Below are positions 34,913-42,447 of a stretch of DNA of 42,447 nt, in pieces; position 1 is the stretch's first letter, and each line of letters begins with the position of its first letter. A program made the translations under genes and the position numbers. The notes under the pieces were generated by a model. It ran no database searches. It saw only the letters and a list, made by a program, of their open reading frames with translations, and was not told where the DNA came from. This DNA comes from Streptomyces blattellae (GTDB lineage: Bacteria > Actinomycetota > Actinomycetes > Streptomycetales > Streptomycetaceae). The DNA lies in contig NZ_WJBG01000010.1 in assembly GCF_009709555.1 (NCBI RefSeq), forward strand, positions 1-42,447, in the 5' to 3' direction.

Positions 34913-36217
34913 TCATCCCTGGGCCCGCAGCACATCCCGGAACCAGGCGTACGACGCCTTCGGGGTCCTGGTGAGGGTCTGGTGATCCACGTGGACCAGC
35001 CCGAACCGCCGCGCGTATCCCTCTGCCCACTCGAAGTTGTCCAGCAGCGACCAGACGAAGTAGCCGCGCACGTCCACGCCCGCCGCCACCGCCCGGTGCA
35101 GCGCGCGGATGTGGCCGTCCAGGTAGGCGATCCGGGCCTGGTCGTCGACGCCCTCGTACGAGCAGCCGTTCTCGGTGATCACGACGGGCGGGAGCCGGTC
35201 GCCGTAGCGCTCGTGGAAGGTGGTGAGCAGTTCGGTGAGGGCCTCCGGGACCACCGGCCAGCCGAAGTCGGTCACCGGGACGCCCTCGATCTCCCGGACG
35301 GAGAAGGGGAGTTCGGCGGGGATCGTGAGTCCGCCGAACTCGATGTCGGTGCCCTGCGGGGCGCCCACCCGGGTCGGCGCGTAGTAGTTGACGCCGTAGA
35401 AGTCCAGCGGCTCACCGATGACCTTCAGGTCGGCCGGCACGTCCCCGGGCATCAACTCGCCGATTCCTTCCGGGTATTCACCGCGCAGGACCGGGTCGGC
35501 GAAGAGGCGGTTGAGCAGCAGGTCGTAGAAGTCGGCGGCCTCCACGTCCGCCTGTTCGCCGGAGGCCGGCCAGGTCGGGCCGTGCGAGTTGGCGATGCCG
35601 ATGCGGTGGGCGCCGGACGCGCGCAGCGCCTGTACGGCCAGGCCGTGGGCCAGGAGCTGGTGGTGGGCGGCCGGCAGCGCGTCGAACATCAGCCGCCTGC
35701 CGGGCGCGTGGGCGCCGAGCGCGTGGCCGAACAGGGTGTGCTCGGCGGGCTCGTTGATGGTGATCCACCGTGTGACGCGGTCGCCCAGGCGGCCGGCCAC
35801 CGTCGACACGTACTCCGCGAACCGCCGGGCCGTGTCCCGCTCCAGCCAGTCGAGGGACACCGGGAGGTCCCAGTGGAAGAGGGTCGCGACGGGACGTACG
35901 CCCGCCGCGCACAGCTCGTCCACCAGACGGTCGTAGAAGTCCAGGCCGCCTTCGGACCGGACCCGCGGCCAGGAGATCGAGAAGCGGTACGCGTCGACCC
36001 CCAGCCCGGCCAGGAGTGCCACGTCCTCGCGGTAGCGGTGGTAGTGGTCGCAGGCCACCGCCGCCGTGGAGCCGTCCTTCACCCGTCCGGGCTCGGCCGT
36101 GAAGGCGTCCCAGACGGAGGGTTCGCGTTCGTCGGCCGCGCCTTCGATCTGATGGGCGGACGTCGAGACGCCCCACAGGAAGCCGGGCGGGAACTGGGGT
36201 ATCGGGTCGTTCGCCAT
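34913..36217 (-). CDS. GH1 family beta-glucosidase
   Basis: The 434-residue protein shows GH1 signatures in order: FPPGFLWGVSTSAHQIEGA at the N-terminus, YRFSISWPRV, TLFHWDLPVSL, TINEPAEHTLFGH with the acid/base Glu, FYGVNYYAPT, and PPVVITENGCSY with the nucleophile Glu, then FVWSLLDNFEWAEGY. It cleaves beta-glucosides or related sugars. There is no signal peptide, so it acts inside the cell on imported disaccharides. ATG 36217 (MANDPIP) is chosen on family length; GTG 36238 is an alternative and neither has a clear ribosome binding site. No LacI regulator or sugar transporter is adjacent. Confidence 0.93.
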   Translation of the reverse strand: MANDPIPQFPPGFLWGVSTSAHQIEGAADEREPSVWDAFTAEPGRVKDGSTAAVACDHYHRYREDVALLAGLGVDAYRFSISWPRVRSEGGLDFYDRLVDELCAAGVRPVATLFHWDLPVSLDWLERDTARRFAEYVSTVAGRLGDRVTRWITINEPAEHTLFGHALGAHAPGRRLMFDALPAAHHQLLAHGLAVQALRASGAHRIGIANSHGPTWPASGEQADVEAADFYDLLLNRLFADPVLRGEYPEGIGELMPGDVPADLKVIGEPLDFYGVNYYAPTRVGAPQGTDIEFGGLTIPAELPFSVREIEGVPVTDFGWPVVPEALTELLTTFHERYGDRLPPVVITENGCSYEGVDDQARIAYLDGHIRALHRAVAAGVDVRGYFVWSLLDNFEWAEGYARRFGLVHVDHQTLTRTPKASYAWFRDVLRAQG

Positions 36218-36274
36218 GCGCCGGATCATCCGTACCACCGGTAACGGAAGTCAACGGGCAGTCGCCGGCAACCG

Positions 36275-36297
36275 GTTACGCGCCCCGTTACGCGCCC
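36275..36297. repeat. 12-bp duplication across the emfourin stop codon
   Basis: GTTACGCGCCC occurs at 36275-36285 and 36287-36297. On the minus strand each copy holds a TAA; the period of 12 puts both stops in the emfourin frame. Confidence 0.9.
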
Positions 36298-36554
36298 TCC
36301 TTGAGCACCCTGGAGATCAGTTTCCGCTGCTCCTGCGTGAGCCGGGGATCCGAGCAGTACACCGTGTTGCCGTCCACGGTGATCTGGTAGCTGAAGCCGT
36401 CCGGAACCCCGACGGGGGGCACGCCCCGGCCGGCCGCGACCGCGCTCTCGGCCAGGGAGTGCCACTCCTGGGCATCGGGCCGCCCCGAGGTCTCCACCTC
36501 GGCGTGCCGCTCGATGCCCGCGAATCCGCCCGTGCGCCGCACCTGAATACGCAT
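36288..36554 (-). CDS. emfourin-type inhibitor of the M4 protease
   Basis: The 88-residue protein starts MRIQVRRTGGFAGIERHAEV and ends EQRKLISRVLKEGA, with the family's SLAESAV and SYQITVDGNTVYCSDPRLT in between. This is the protealysin-inhibitor (emfourin) pattern: a small cytoplasmic protein that binds and blocks a protealysin-like M4 peptidase encoded beside it. It lies 20 bp after the M4 gene on the same strand, the expected operon order. No signal peptide is present, consistent with restraining the enzyme inside the cell. Confidence 0.9.
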   Translation of the reverse strand: MRIQVRRTGGFAGIERHAEVETSGRPDAQEWHSLAESAVAAGRGVPPVGVPDGFSYQITVDGNTVYCSDPRLTQEQRKLISRVLKEGA

Positions 36555-36574
36555 GGGTCATGTCTAGTACGGAT

Positions 36575-37648
36575 CTAGAGGGTGCGCACCCCGACCTGTT
36601 CCCAGGCCTTGAGTACGGCCTGCAGCTCCTCGCCGCCGTCGCCGTACCGTGCCTTCGCGGCAGCGACCGTCAGCGTGGCGAAGTCGGCGAAGAGGGCCTG
36701 TTCCTTCAGTTCGCCCCCGGTCAGCACGTCGTACCAGATCTGCCCGGCCCGCTCCCAGGCGTGGCCGCCGAGCGTGGTCGCGGCGAGGTAAAAGGCGTGG
36801 TTGGGGATGCCGGAGTTGATGTGCACGCCGCCGTTGTCGCGGCCGGTGCGGACGTAGTCGTCCATCGTCGCGGGCTGCGGGTCCTTGCCGAGGACGTCGT
36901 CGTCGTACGCCGTGCCCGGCTCCTTCATGGAGCGCAGCGCCTTGCCGGTCACGCGCGGGGCGAGCAGGCCGGCGCCGATCAGCCAGTCGGCCTCGGCGGC
37001 GGTCTGGCCGAGGGTGTACTGCTTGATCAGCGAGCCGAAGACGTCGGACATCGACTCGTTCAGGGCGCCCGGCTGGCCGAAGTAGGTGAGGTTGGCGGTG
37101 TACTGGGTGACGCCGTGGGTCAGCTCATGGCCGATGACGTCGATCGGGATGGTGAAGTCGAGGAAGATCTCGCCGTCGCCGTCCCCGAACACCATCTGCT
37201 CGCCGTTCCAGAAGGCGTTGCCGTAGTCCTCGTCGTAGTGCACGGTCGCGTCGAGCGGCAGTCCGCCGCCGTCGATCGAGTCCCGCTGGTACGCCTTCAG
37301 GAACAGCTCGAAGGTGGCGCCCAGGCCCGCGTAGGCGCGGTTGACGGTGGCGTCCTTGCCGGGTTCGTCGCCTTCGCCGCGGACCTTCTTGCCGGGCAGT
37401 TCGGTCTTGTGCTCGGCGTCGTGGATCGTGCGGTGCGGTTTGCCCGCGGCGGCTTCGGCGGGCGGGGCGGCGGTGGGTGCGCCGAGGACGGTCGTCATGC
37501 GGCGGTGGGTGCGCTGGTAGGCGTCGCGTTCGAGGGTCCTGCGAGCGGGGCCGGCGAGAATGGGGTCCTCGGCCTGGGCCAGCTTGTCGAGGATGTGGGG
37601 TGGCACGACGGTGCAGAAGACGGGCGTGAAGCCCCCGTTTGTCGTCAT
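36575..37648 (-). CDS. protealysin-like M4 family metallopeptidase
   Basis: The 357-residue protein has the thermolysin-type zinc site HELTHG (about 174-179) with the third ligand Glu in GALNESMSDVFG (about 198) and the transition-state His in GGVHINSGIPNHAFY. The short N-terminal propeptide contains FCTVVPPHILDKLA, the PPxxL-type motif of protealysins rather than the long FTP propeptide of thermolysin. No signal peptide is visible, as in protealysin itself. ATG 37648 (MTTNGGF) is chosen; a GTG 9 bp upstream is possible. Co-transcription with emfourin implies tight control of intracellular activity. Confidence 0.94.
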   Translation of the reverse strand: MTTNGGFTPVFCTVVPPHILDKLAQAEDPILAGPARRTLERDAYQRTHRRMTTVLGAPTAAPPAEAAAGKPHRTIHDAEHKTELPGKKVRGEGDEPGKDATVNRAYAGLGATFELFLKAYQRDSIDGGGLPLDATVHYDEDYGNAFWNGEQMVFGDGDGEIFLDFTIPIDVIGHELTHGVTQYTANLTYFGQPGALNESMSDVFGSLIKQYTLGQTAAEADWLIGAGLLAPRVTGKALRSMKEPGTAYDDDVLGKDPQPATMDDYVRTGRDNGGVHINSGIPNHAFYLAATTLGGHAWERAGQIWYDVLTGGELKEQALFADFATLTVAAAKARYGDGGEELQAVLKAWEQVGVRTL

Positions 37649-37894
37649 GCCCCGCACGATGGCACTGCGTTAGCCGACTGTCACTATCGGCGACCTTGAT
37701 TGGTGGAATTGGGGCGTGTTTGCGTCATAAATGGTTGCGCTGTGTTATTGGCCGCGGGTTGTGTGTGGCTTGGCACGCCCACGCGGCGGAGCCGCATATC
37801 GACACGGCCCGCGCCCCTGTCGGGGCGTGATCGGTCCCGCATATTGATACGGAGCGCCGCATCCGGTCGGGGCTCCGCTAGCATGCTGGGCATC
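37649..37894. other. region between the M4 protease and the leuA leader, with an inverted dispersed repeat
   Basis: Bases 37774-37830 are an inverted copy of the dispersed repeat (CACGCGGCGGAGCCGCATAT then CGACACGGCCCGCGCCCC). The stretch 37700-37760 is unusually AT-rich for this genome (GTTTGCGTCATAAATGGTTG). TAGCAT at 37879-37884 is a likely -10 for leuA, only 10 nt before the leader peptide ATG; a matching -35 was not found at normal spacing. Confidence 0.5.
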
Positions 37895-39744
<1,850 letters not shown>

Positions 39745-39960
39745 CGGTTCGCTCCGCGGGTGGTGCGAGGGGTTGTCGAGCGGCTGCGGTGCCGTCGTGG
39801 CTGATCGCGCAGTTCCCCGCGCCCCTTGACGGCACTGCCGCGCCCGGTGTTCAGAGGCCCCGTCCGCCGAGTCAGGTGGGCGGGGTCCGTCGCTTTCCGG
39901 CCAATCCCTGTGCAGGTCACGGGTAGGTCTCGTCCGGAGGGCTGACTCCGCCTGGACAAA
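39745..39960. other. spacer after leuA with a dispersed repeat copy
   Basis: Bases 39797-39829 (GTGGCTGATCGCGCAGTTCC then CCGCGCCCCTTGACGG) are another copy of the repeat seen at 11341-11411, here without the closing hairpin arm. No reading frame of interest was seen. Confidence 0.6.
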
Positions 39961-39971
39961 GTGGCTAACAT
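39942..39971 (+). promoter_or_regulatory. promoter of the TerB gene
   Basis: CTGACT (39942-39947) and TAACAT (39966-39971) are 18 bp apart. Transcription would begin near 39978, which excludes the earlier GTG at 39961 and supports the start at 40018. Confidence 0.55.
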
Positions 39972-40017
39972 CACGCCAGCGCGGCGATGTTGCCGTGTGG
40001 GGTTACGGAGGTGCGAC

Positions 40018-40713
40018 GTGCTGCCAGGACGGGGACGAAACGGCCGTGCTGCCAGGCGTGCGCGCATCCTGGGCACCCGTACCGCGTGGAGTGCCGTCGG
40101 CGATGGCGAGTTCTTCTGTCCCGGGTGCGGGGGAGACCGCAACTACCAGCGGCTGACCGGCCGCCGCCGGTTCACGGTGCTCGGCGTGCCCGTGCTGCCG
40201 CGGGGTGAGTCCGGGCCGGTCGTGGAGTGCGCGGCCTGCCACCGCCACTTCGGCACGGACGTCCTCGACCACCCGACGACGACCCGTTTCTCCGCGATGC
40301 TCCGCGACGCCGTGCACACCGTCGCCCTCGCGGTCCTCGCCGCGGGCGGCACCTGTAGCCGTACGTCCCTGGAGGCCGCCGCGACCGAGGTCCGCGCCGC
40401 CGGGTTCGACGACTGCACGGAGGATCAGCTGAGCGCTCTCGTGGACGCGCTGGCCGCGGACACCGGCCGGGTCTACGGAGAGCCGTACGGGGCGGGCCTG
40501 GCCATAGAGCTGCACGAGGCCCTCGACCCGCTCGCCCCGCACCTCGCCGCGTCGGGCCGGGAGGCGATCCTGCTCCAGGGCGCGCGGATCGCCCTCGCGG
40601 ACGGGCCGTACACCCCGGCCGAGCGGGATGTGCTCAGCACGGTGGGGGCGGCGCTCACGATCCGCGGCGACGATGTGAGCCGGCTGCTGGCGGCGGCCCG
40701 TACACCGTCGTAG
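40018..40713 (+). CDS. TerB family tellurite-resistance-like protein with zinc ribbon
   Basis: The 231-residue protein begins at GTG 40018, with GGAGG 6-10 nt upstream. Residues about 30-85 hold two CxxC pairs (FFCPGCGGDRNY and VECAACHRHFG), a zinc ribbon. The rest is a helical TerB-like domain with DAVHTVALAVLAAGG and REAILLQGARIALADGPYTPAERDVLSTV, including the acidic residues that bind calcium or other metals. TerB proteins act in membrane-associated metal or phage-stress complexes; no other ter genes are present here, so a specific role is not implied. A 17-bp repeat spans the stop codon. Confidence 0.88.
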   Translation: MLPGRGRNGRAARRARILGTRTAWSAVGDGEFFCPGCGGDRNYQRLTGRRRFTVLGVPVLPRGESGPVVECAACHRHFGTDVLDHPTTTRFSAMLRDAVHTVALAVLAAGGTCSRTSLEAAATEVRAAGFDDCTEDQLSALVDALAADTGRVYGEPYGAGLAIELHEALDPLAPHLAASGREAILLQGARIALADGPYTPAERDVLSTVGAALTIRGDDVSRLLAAARTPS

Positions 40714-40754
40714 CCCGTACACCGTCGTAACCCATACACCGTCGTAGCCCGTAC
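40696..40754. repeat. 17-bp tandem repeat across the TerB stop codon
   Basis: GCCCGTACACCGTCGTA occurs at 40696-40712 and 40713-40729, then ACCCATACACCGTCGTA at 40730-40746, then a partial GCCCGTAC to 40754. The TAG stop is at 40711-40713, at the joint of the first two units. Confidence 0.95.
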
Positions 40755-40767
40755 TCCCCGGGGAGTA
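40752..40767. promoter_or_regulatory. perfect 16-bp palindrome upstream of the LuxR remnant
   Basis: TACTCCCCGGGGAGTA is fully self-complementary. Similar palindromes can be operators of LuxR-type response regulators. It sits about 50 bp before the decayed regulator and just after the TerB gene, so it could be a former operator or a terminator stem. Confidence 0.5.
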
Positions 40768-40805
40768 GTACCCCTCACGCGCGACGAATCGCCCCTCTCC
40801 CGCCG

Positions 40806-41108
40806 GGAGCCTGGAGAACGACCCTTGAAGGACACCCGTCCGGCCGAACTGCTGGACGGGCGTCCGGACGGTGGCGGCCGGGGACGCGCTGCTGTCGCCG
40901 GGGCCGACGGCACGGCTGGTCGAGCGACTTCTGCGCAGTACTTCGGCCGCACCGGCGGCGGACGGGCCGGAACGCCTGTCCGAACGGGAGCCCGCTGACG
41001 GCGAAAACCCACGTCAGCCGGATCATGGGGAAGCCCGGGGCGAGAGACCGGGCGCAATTGGTCATCGTGGCGTACGAGTCGGGGATGGTCACACCGGGGA
41101 CCATGTGA
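40806..41108 (+). pseudogene. remnant of a NarL/LuxR-type response regulator
   Basis: Pieces of one protein are recognisable in shifting frames. LKDTRPAELLDG (from 40825) is the end of a receiver domain; an extra base near 40860 shifts to GVRTVAAGDALLSPGPTARLVERLLRS; LSERE begins the LuxR helix-turn-helix; then about 20 residues of the helix-turn-helix are missing; and AKTHVSRIMGKPGARDRAQL followed by VIVAYESGMVTPG is its C-terminal part, ending TGA at 41106-41108. The receiver's first 90 residues are absent. It cannot encode a functional regulator. The stretch 40714-41141 otherwise holds only the repeat and the palindrome. Confidence 0.85.
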
Positions 41109-41141
41109 CGGACCACATCCGACGATCCGTCAGGGAGAGGG

Positions 41142-42320
41142 ATGACACTCCTGATCCGCACCCTCCTCGCCACCGCCGCACTCATCGGTCCCCTGGCCGC
41201 CCCCACGGCCACCGCCTCGGCAGCCGCCTGCACCGCCTCGCTGCCGTACGTCTCCGGGAAGGGCGGCTACGACACCTACCGCATCCCCGCCACCGTCAGG
41301 ACCGGCCAGGGCACGATCCTCGCCTTCGCCGAGGGCCGGAGAGACGGCGCCGGCGACACCGGCAACATCGATGTCGTCCTGCGCCGCTCCGCCGACGGCG
41401 GCTGCACCTGGGGACCGCTCCAGGTGGTCGCGGCCGGTGGCGGGCACACCCGGGGCAACCCGGCGCCCGTGTACGACCCGCGCGCCGAGGCGGTCGTCCT
41501 GCTCACCTCCTACAACAGCGGTGAAGTGACGGAGAGTCAGATCATGCGCGGCGAGGTCACGCCGGCCCAGAGCCGCCGGGTGTTCGTGCAGCGCAGCTGG
41601 GACGACGGCCTCAGCTTCACCGCGCCGCGCGACATCACCACCCGCGTGAAGCGGAAGAACTGGCGCTGGTACGCCACCGGACCGGGCCACGCCATCGCCC
41701 TCACCCGCGGCCCGTACGCCGGACGGCTGGTGGTCCCCGCCAACCACTCGACGGCCCCGCCCACCGGCTCCACCGACACCGGCCAGGAGCCCAAGTACTA
41801 CGGCGGCCACGCCCTCTACAGCGACAACGGCGGCCAGACCTGGAACCTGGGCTTCGTCGACACCACCTACAACGGCTACGACAACGCCAACGAATCCACC
41901 GCCGCCCAGCTCCCCGACGGCCGCATCTACTTCAACTCCCGTGACCAGAACGGCACGAGCACCGGCAACCGGCTCGACAGCCGTTCGAGCAGCGGCGCAC
42001 GGAAGCTGGACCGCCCCTACGGGGTGCAGCACACCCTGGGCGACGTACCCGTGGTGGAGGCCAGCGTCCTCCAGGCGCAGTCGGGCCCGCTGCTGTTCTC
42101 CGGACCCTCCGTGCCCACCGCCCGCCGGTCCATGGCGATCTGGCGCAGCGACGACGCCGGAAAGACCTTCAGGAAGGTCCGCACCCTGGACGGGCGCCGG
42201 GCCGCCTACTCCGACCTGGTCCAGGTGAACCGCAACACGGTCGGGATCCTGTACGAGACGGGGACGAGGAGCACCTACGAGACGATCGAGTTCCGCCGGA
42301 TCCCGGTGAACAGTCTCTGA
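41142..42320 (+). CDS. secreted exo-alpha-sialidase (GH33)
   Basis: The 392-residue protein has a signal peptide (MTLLIRTLLATAALIGPLAA, cleaved near ASA) and the sialidase fold: the arginine-triad motif YRIPATV in the first strand, and Asp boxes SADGGCTWG, SWDDGLSFT, SDNGGQTWN and SDDAGKTFR, one per propeller blade. A NESTAAQLPDGRIYFNSRD segment matches the catalytic face, and YETGTRSTYETIEFRRI closes the propeller with the nucleophile-supporting Glu region. It would release sialic acids outside the cell. AGGGAGAGGG precedes the ATG. It is shorter than multidomain sialidases, with no carbohydrate-binding module. Confidence 0.93.
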   Translation: MTLLIRTLLATAALIGPLAAPTATASAAACTASLPYVSGKGGYDTYRIPATVRTGQGTILAFAEGRRDGAGDTGNIDVVLRRSADGGCTWGPLQVVAAGGGHTRGNPAPVYDPRAEAVVLLTSYNSGEVTESQIMRGEVTPAQSRRVFVQRSWDDGLSFTAPRDITTRVKRKNWRWYATGPGHAIALTRGPYAGRLVVPANHSTAPPTGSTDTGQEPKYYGGHALYSDNGGQTWNLGFVDTTYNGYDNANESTAAQLPDGRIYFNSRDQNGTSTGNRLDSRSSSGARKLDRPYGVQHTLGDVPVVEASVLQAQSGPLLFSGPSVPTARRSMAIWRSDDAGKTFRKVRTLDGRRAAYSDLVQVNRNTVGILYETGTRSTYETIEFRRIPVNSL

Positions 42321-42352
42321 GCGGGCCGGGCGATGTCCACTGCGGTTCTGCA

Positions 42353-42369
42353 GCGCCCCGAAGGGGCGC
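42353..42369 (+). terminator. hairpin after the sialidase gene
   Basis: GCGCCCC-GAA-GGGGCGC is a perfect 7-bp stem with a 3-base loop, 32 bp after the stop codon. It is also the first module of the dispersed repeat that continues to 42400. Confidence 0.65.
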
Positions 42370-42447
42370 GGGGCTGTATCGATGTGCGGCTCCGCCGCGA
42401 TGGGGGTCCCCCCGGGTTCGAGCGAAGCCGAGAACTTGGGGGAGCGA
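42363..42447. repeat. dispersed repeat followed by GGGGGTCCCCCC element at the window end
   Basis: Bases 42363-42400 (GGGGCGCGGGGCTGTATCGA then TGTGCGGCTCCGCCGCG) are the same module as at 14806 and, inverted, 37774. Immediately after, 42401-42444 is the element TGGGGGTCCCCCC ... TTCGAGCGAAGCCGAG ... TTGGGGGAG, the intergenic counterpart of those inside the phosphatase and dehydratase genes. Confidence 0.8.

Noticed and set aside
37844..37884. TTGATA with TAGCAT as the leuA promoter
   Set aside because: The spacing is 29 bp, too long for a sigma-70-type promoter. Only the TAGCAT is kept as a possible -10.

Overview
The window is high-GC chromosomal DNA of a Streptomyces-type actinomycete. 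The evidence is strong third-codon-position GC with long antisense open frames, many GTG starts, a SpoIIE-type phosphatase and a multi-HAMP kinase, a tricorn protease, the actinobacterial neighbourhoods hemW/hrcA-dnaJ2-rsmE and phoH-ybeY-DUF21, and small intergenic repeats of a kind familiar from Streptomyces. No rRNA, tRNA, CRISPR array, transposase or plasmid gene was seen.

Layout. 1-2933: a multi-HAMP kinase cut by the left edge, with a His-rich tandem repeat carrying two TTA codons, divergent from an ATPase-GAF-SpoIIE phosphatase. 2953-6499: hemW, a Uma2 nuclease, DUF3097 and an MBL hydrolase. 6573-11301: a CIRCE operator, hrcA, dnaJ2, a nitronate monooxygenase, rsmE and a VOC protein. 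11488-17201: tricorn protease, HIT protein, RNase Z and an adenine/adenosine deaminase. 17382-23326: an IclR regulator divergent from a D-glucarate catabolic operon (5-dehydro-4-deoxyglucarate dehydratase, glucarate dehydratase, MFS carrier), then a PfkB kinase. 23463-27872: era, an isolated PII gene, and a secreted WxL/DUF916 surface-protein cluster. 28083-32889: a minus-strand operon phoH-ybeY-DUF21/CBS-MmcQ-degenerate deaminase; phoH is split by a 360-residue intein. 33046-42320: an MmyB-type regulator with a divergent oxidoreductase, a GH1 glycosidase, an M4 protease with its emfourin inhibitor, leuA with an attenuator leader peptide, a TerB protein, a decayed LuxR regulator and a secreted sialidase.

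The most unusual content: (1) the intein in PhoH just before Walker B; (2) a WxL plus DUF916 pair, best known from low-GC Gram-positives, whose DUF916 protein has a cytoplasmic tail encoded wholly antisense to the PII gene; (3) small palindromic repeats inserted in frame in coding genes; (4) short tandem duplications lying across the stop codons of six genes; (5) a His-Gly repeat in the kinase that also contains two TTA (bldA-type) codons. Coordinates and motifs were read by eye; family assignments come from recognised motifs, not from a search.
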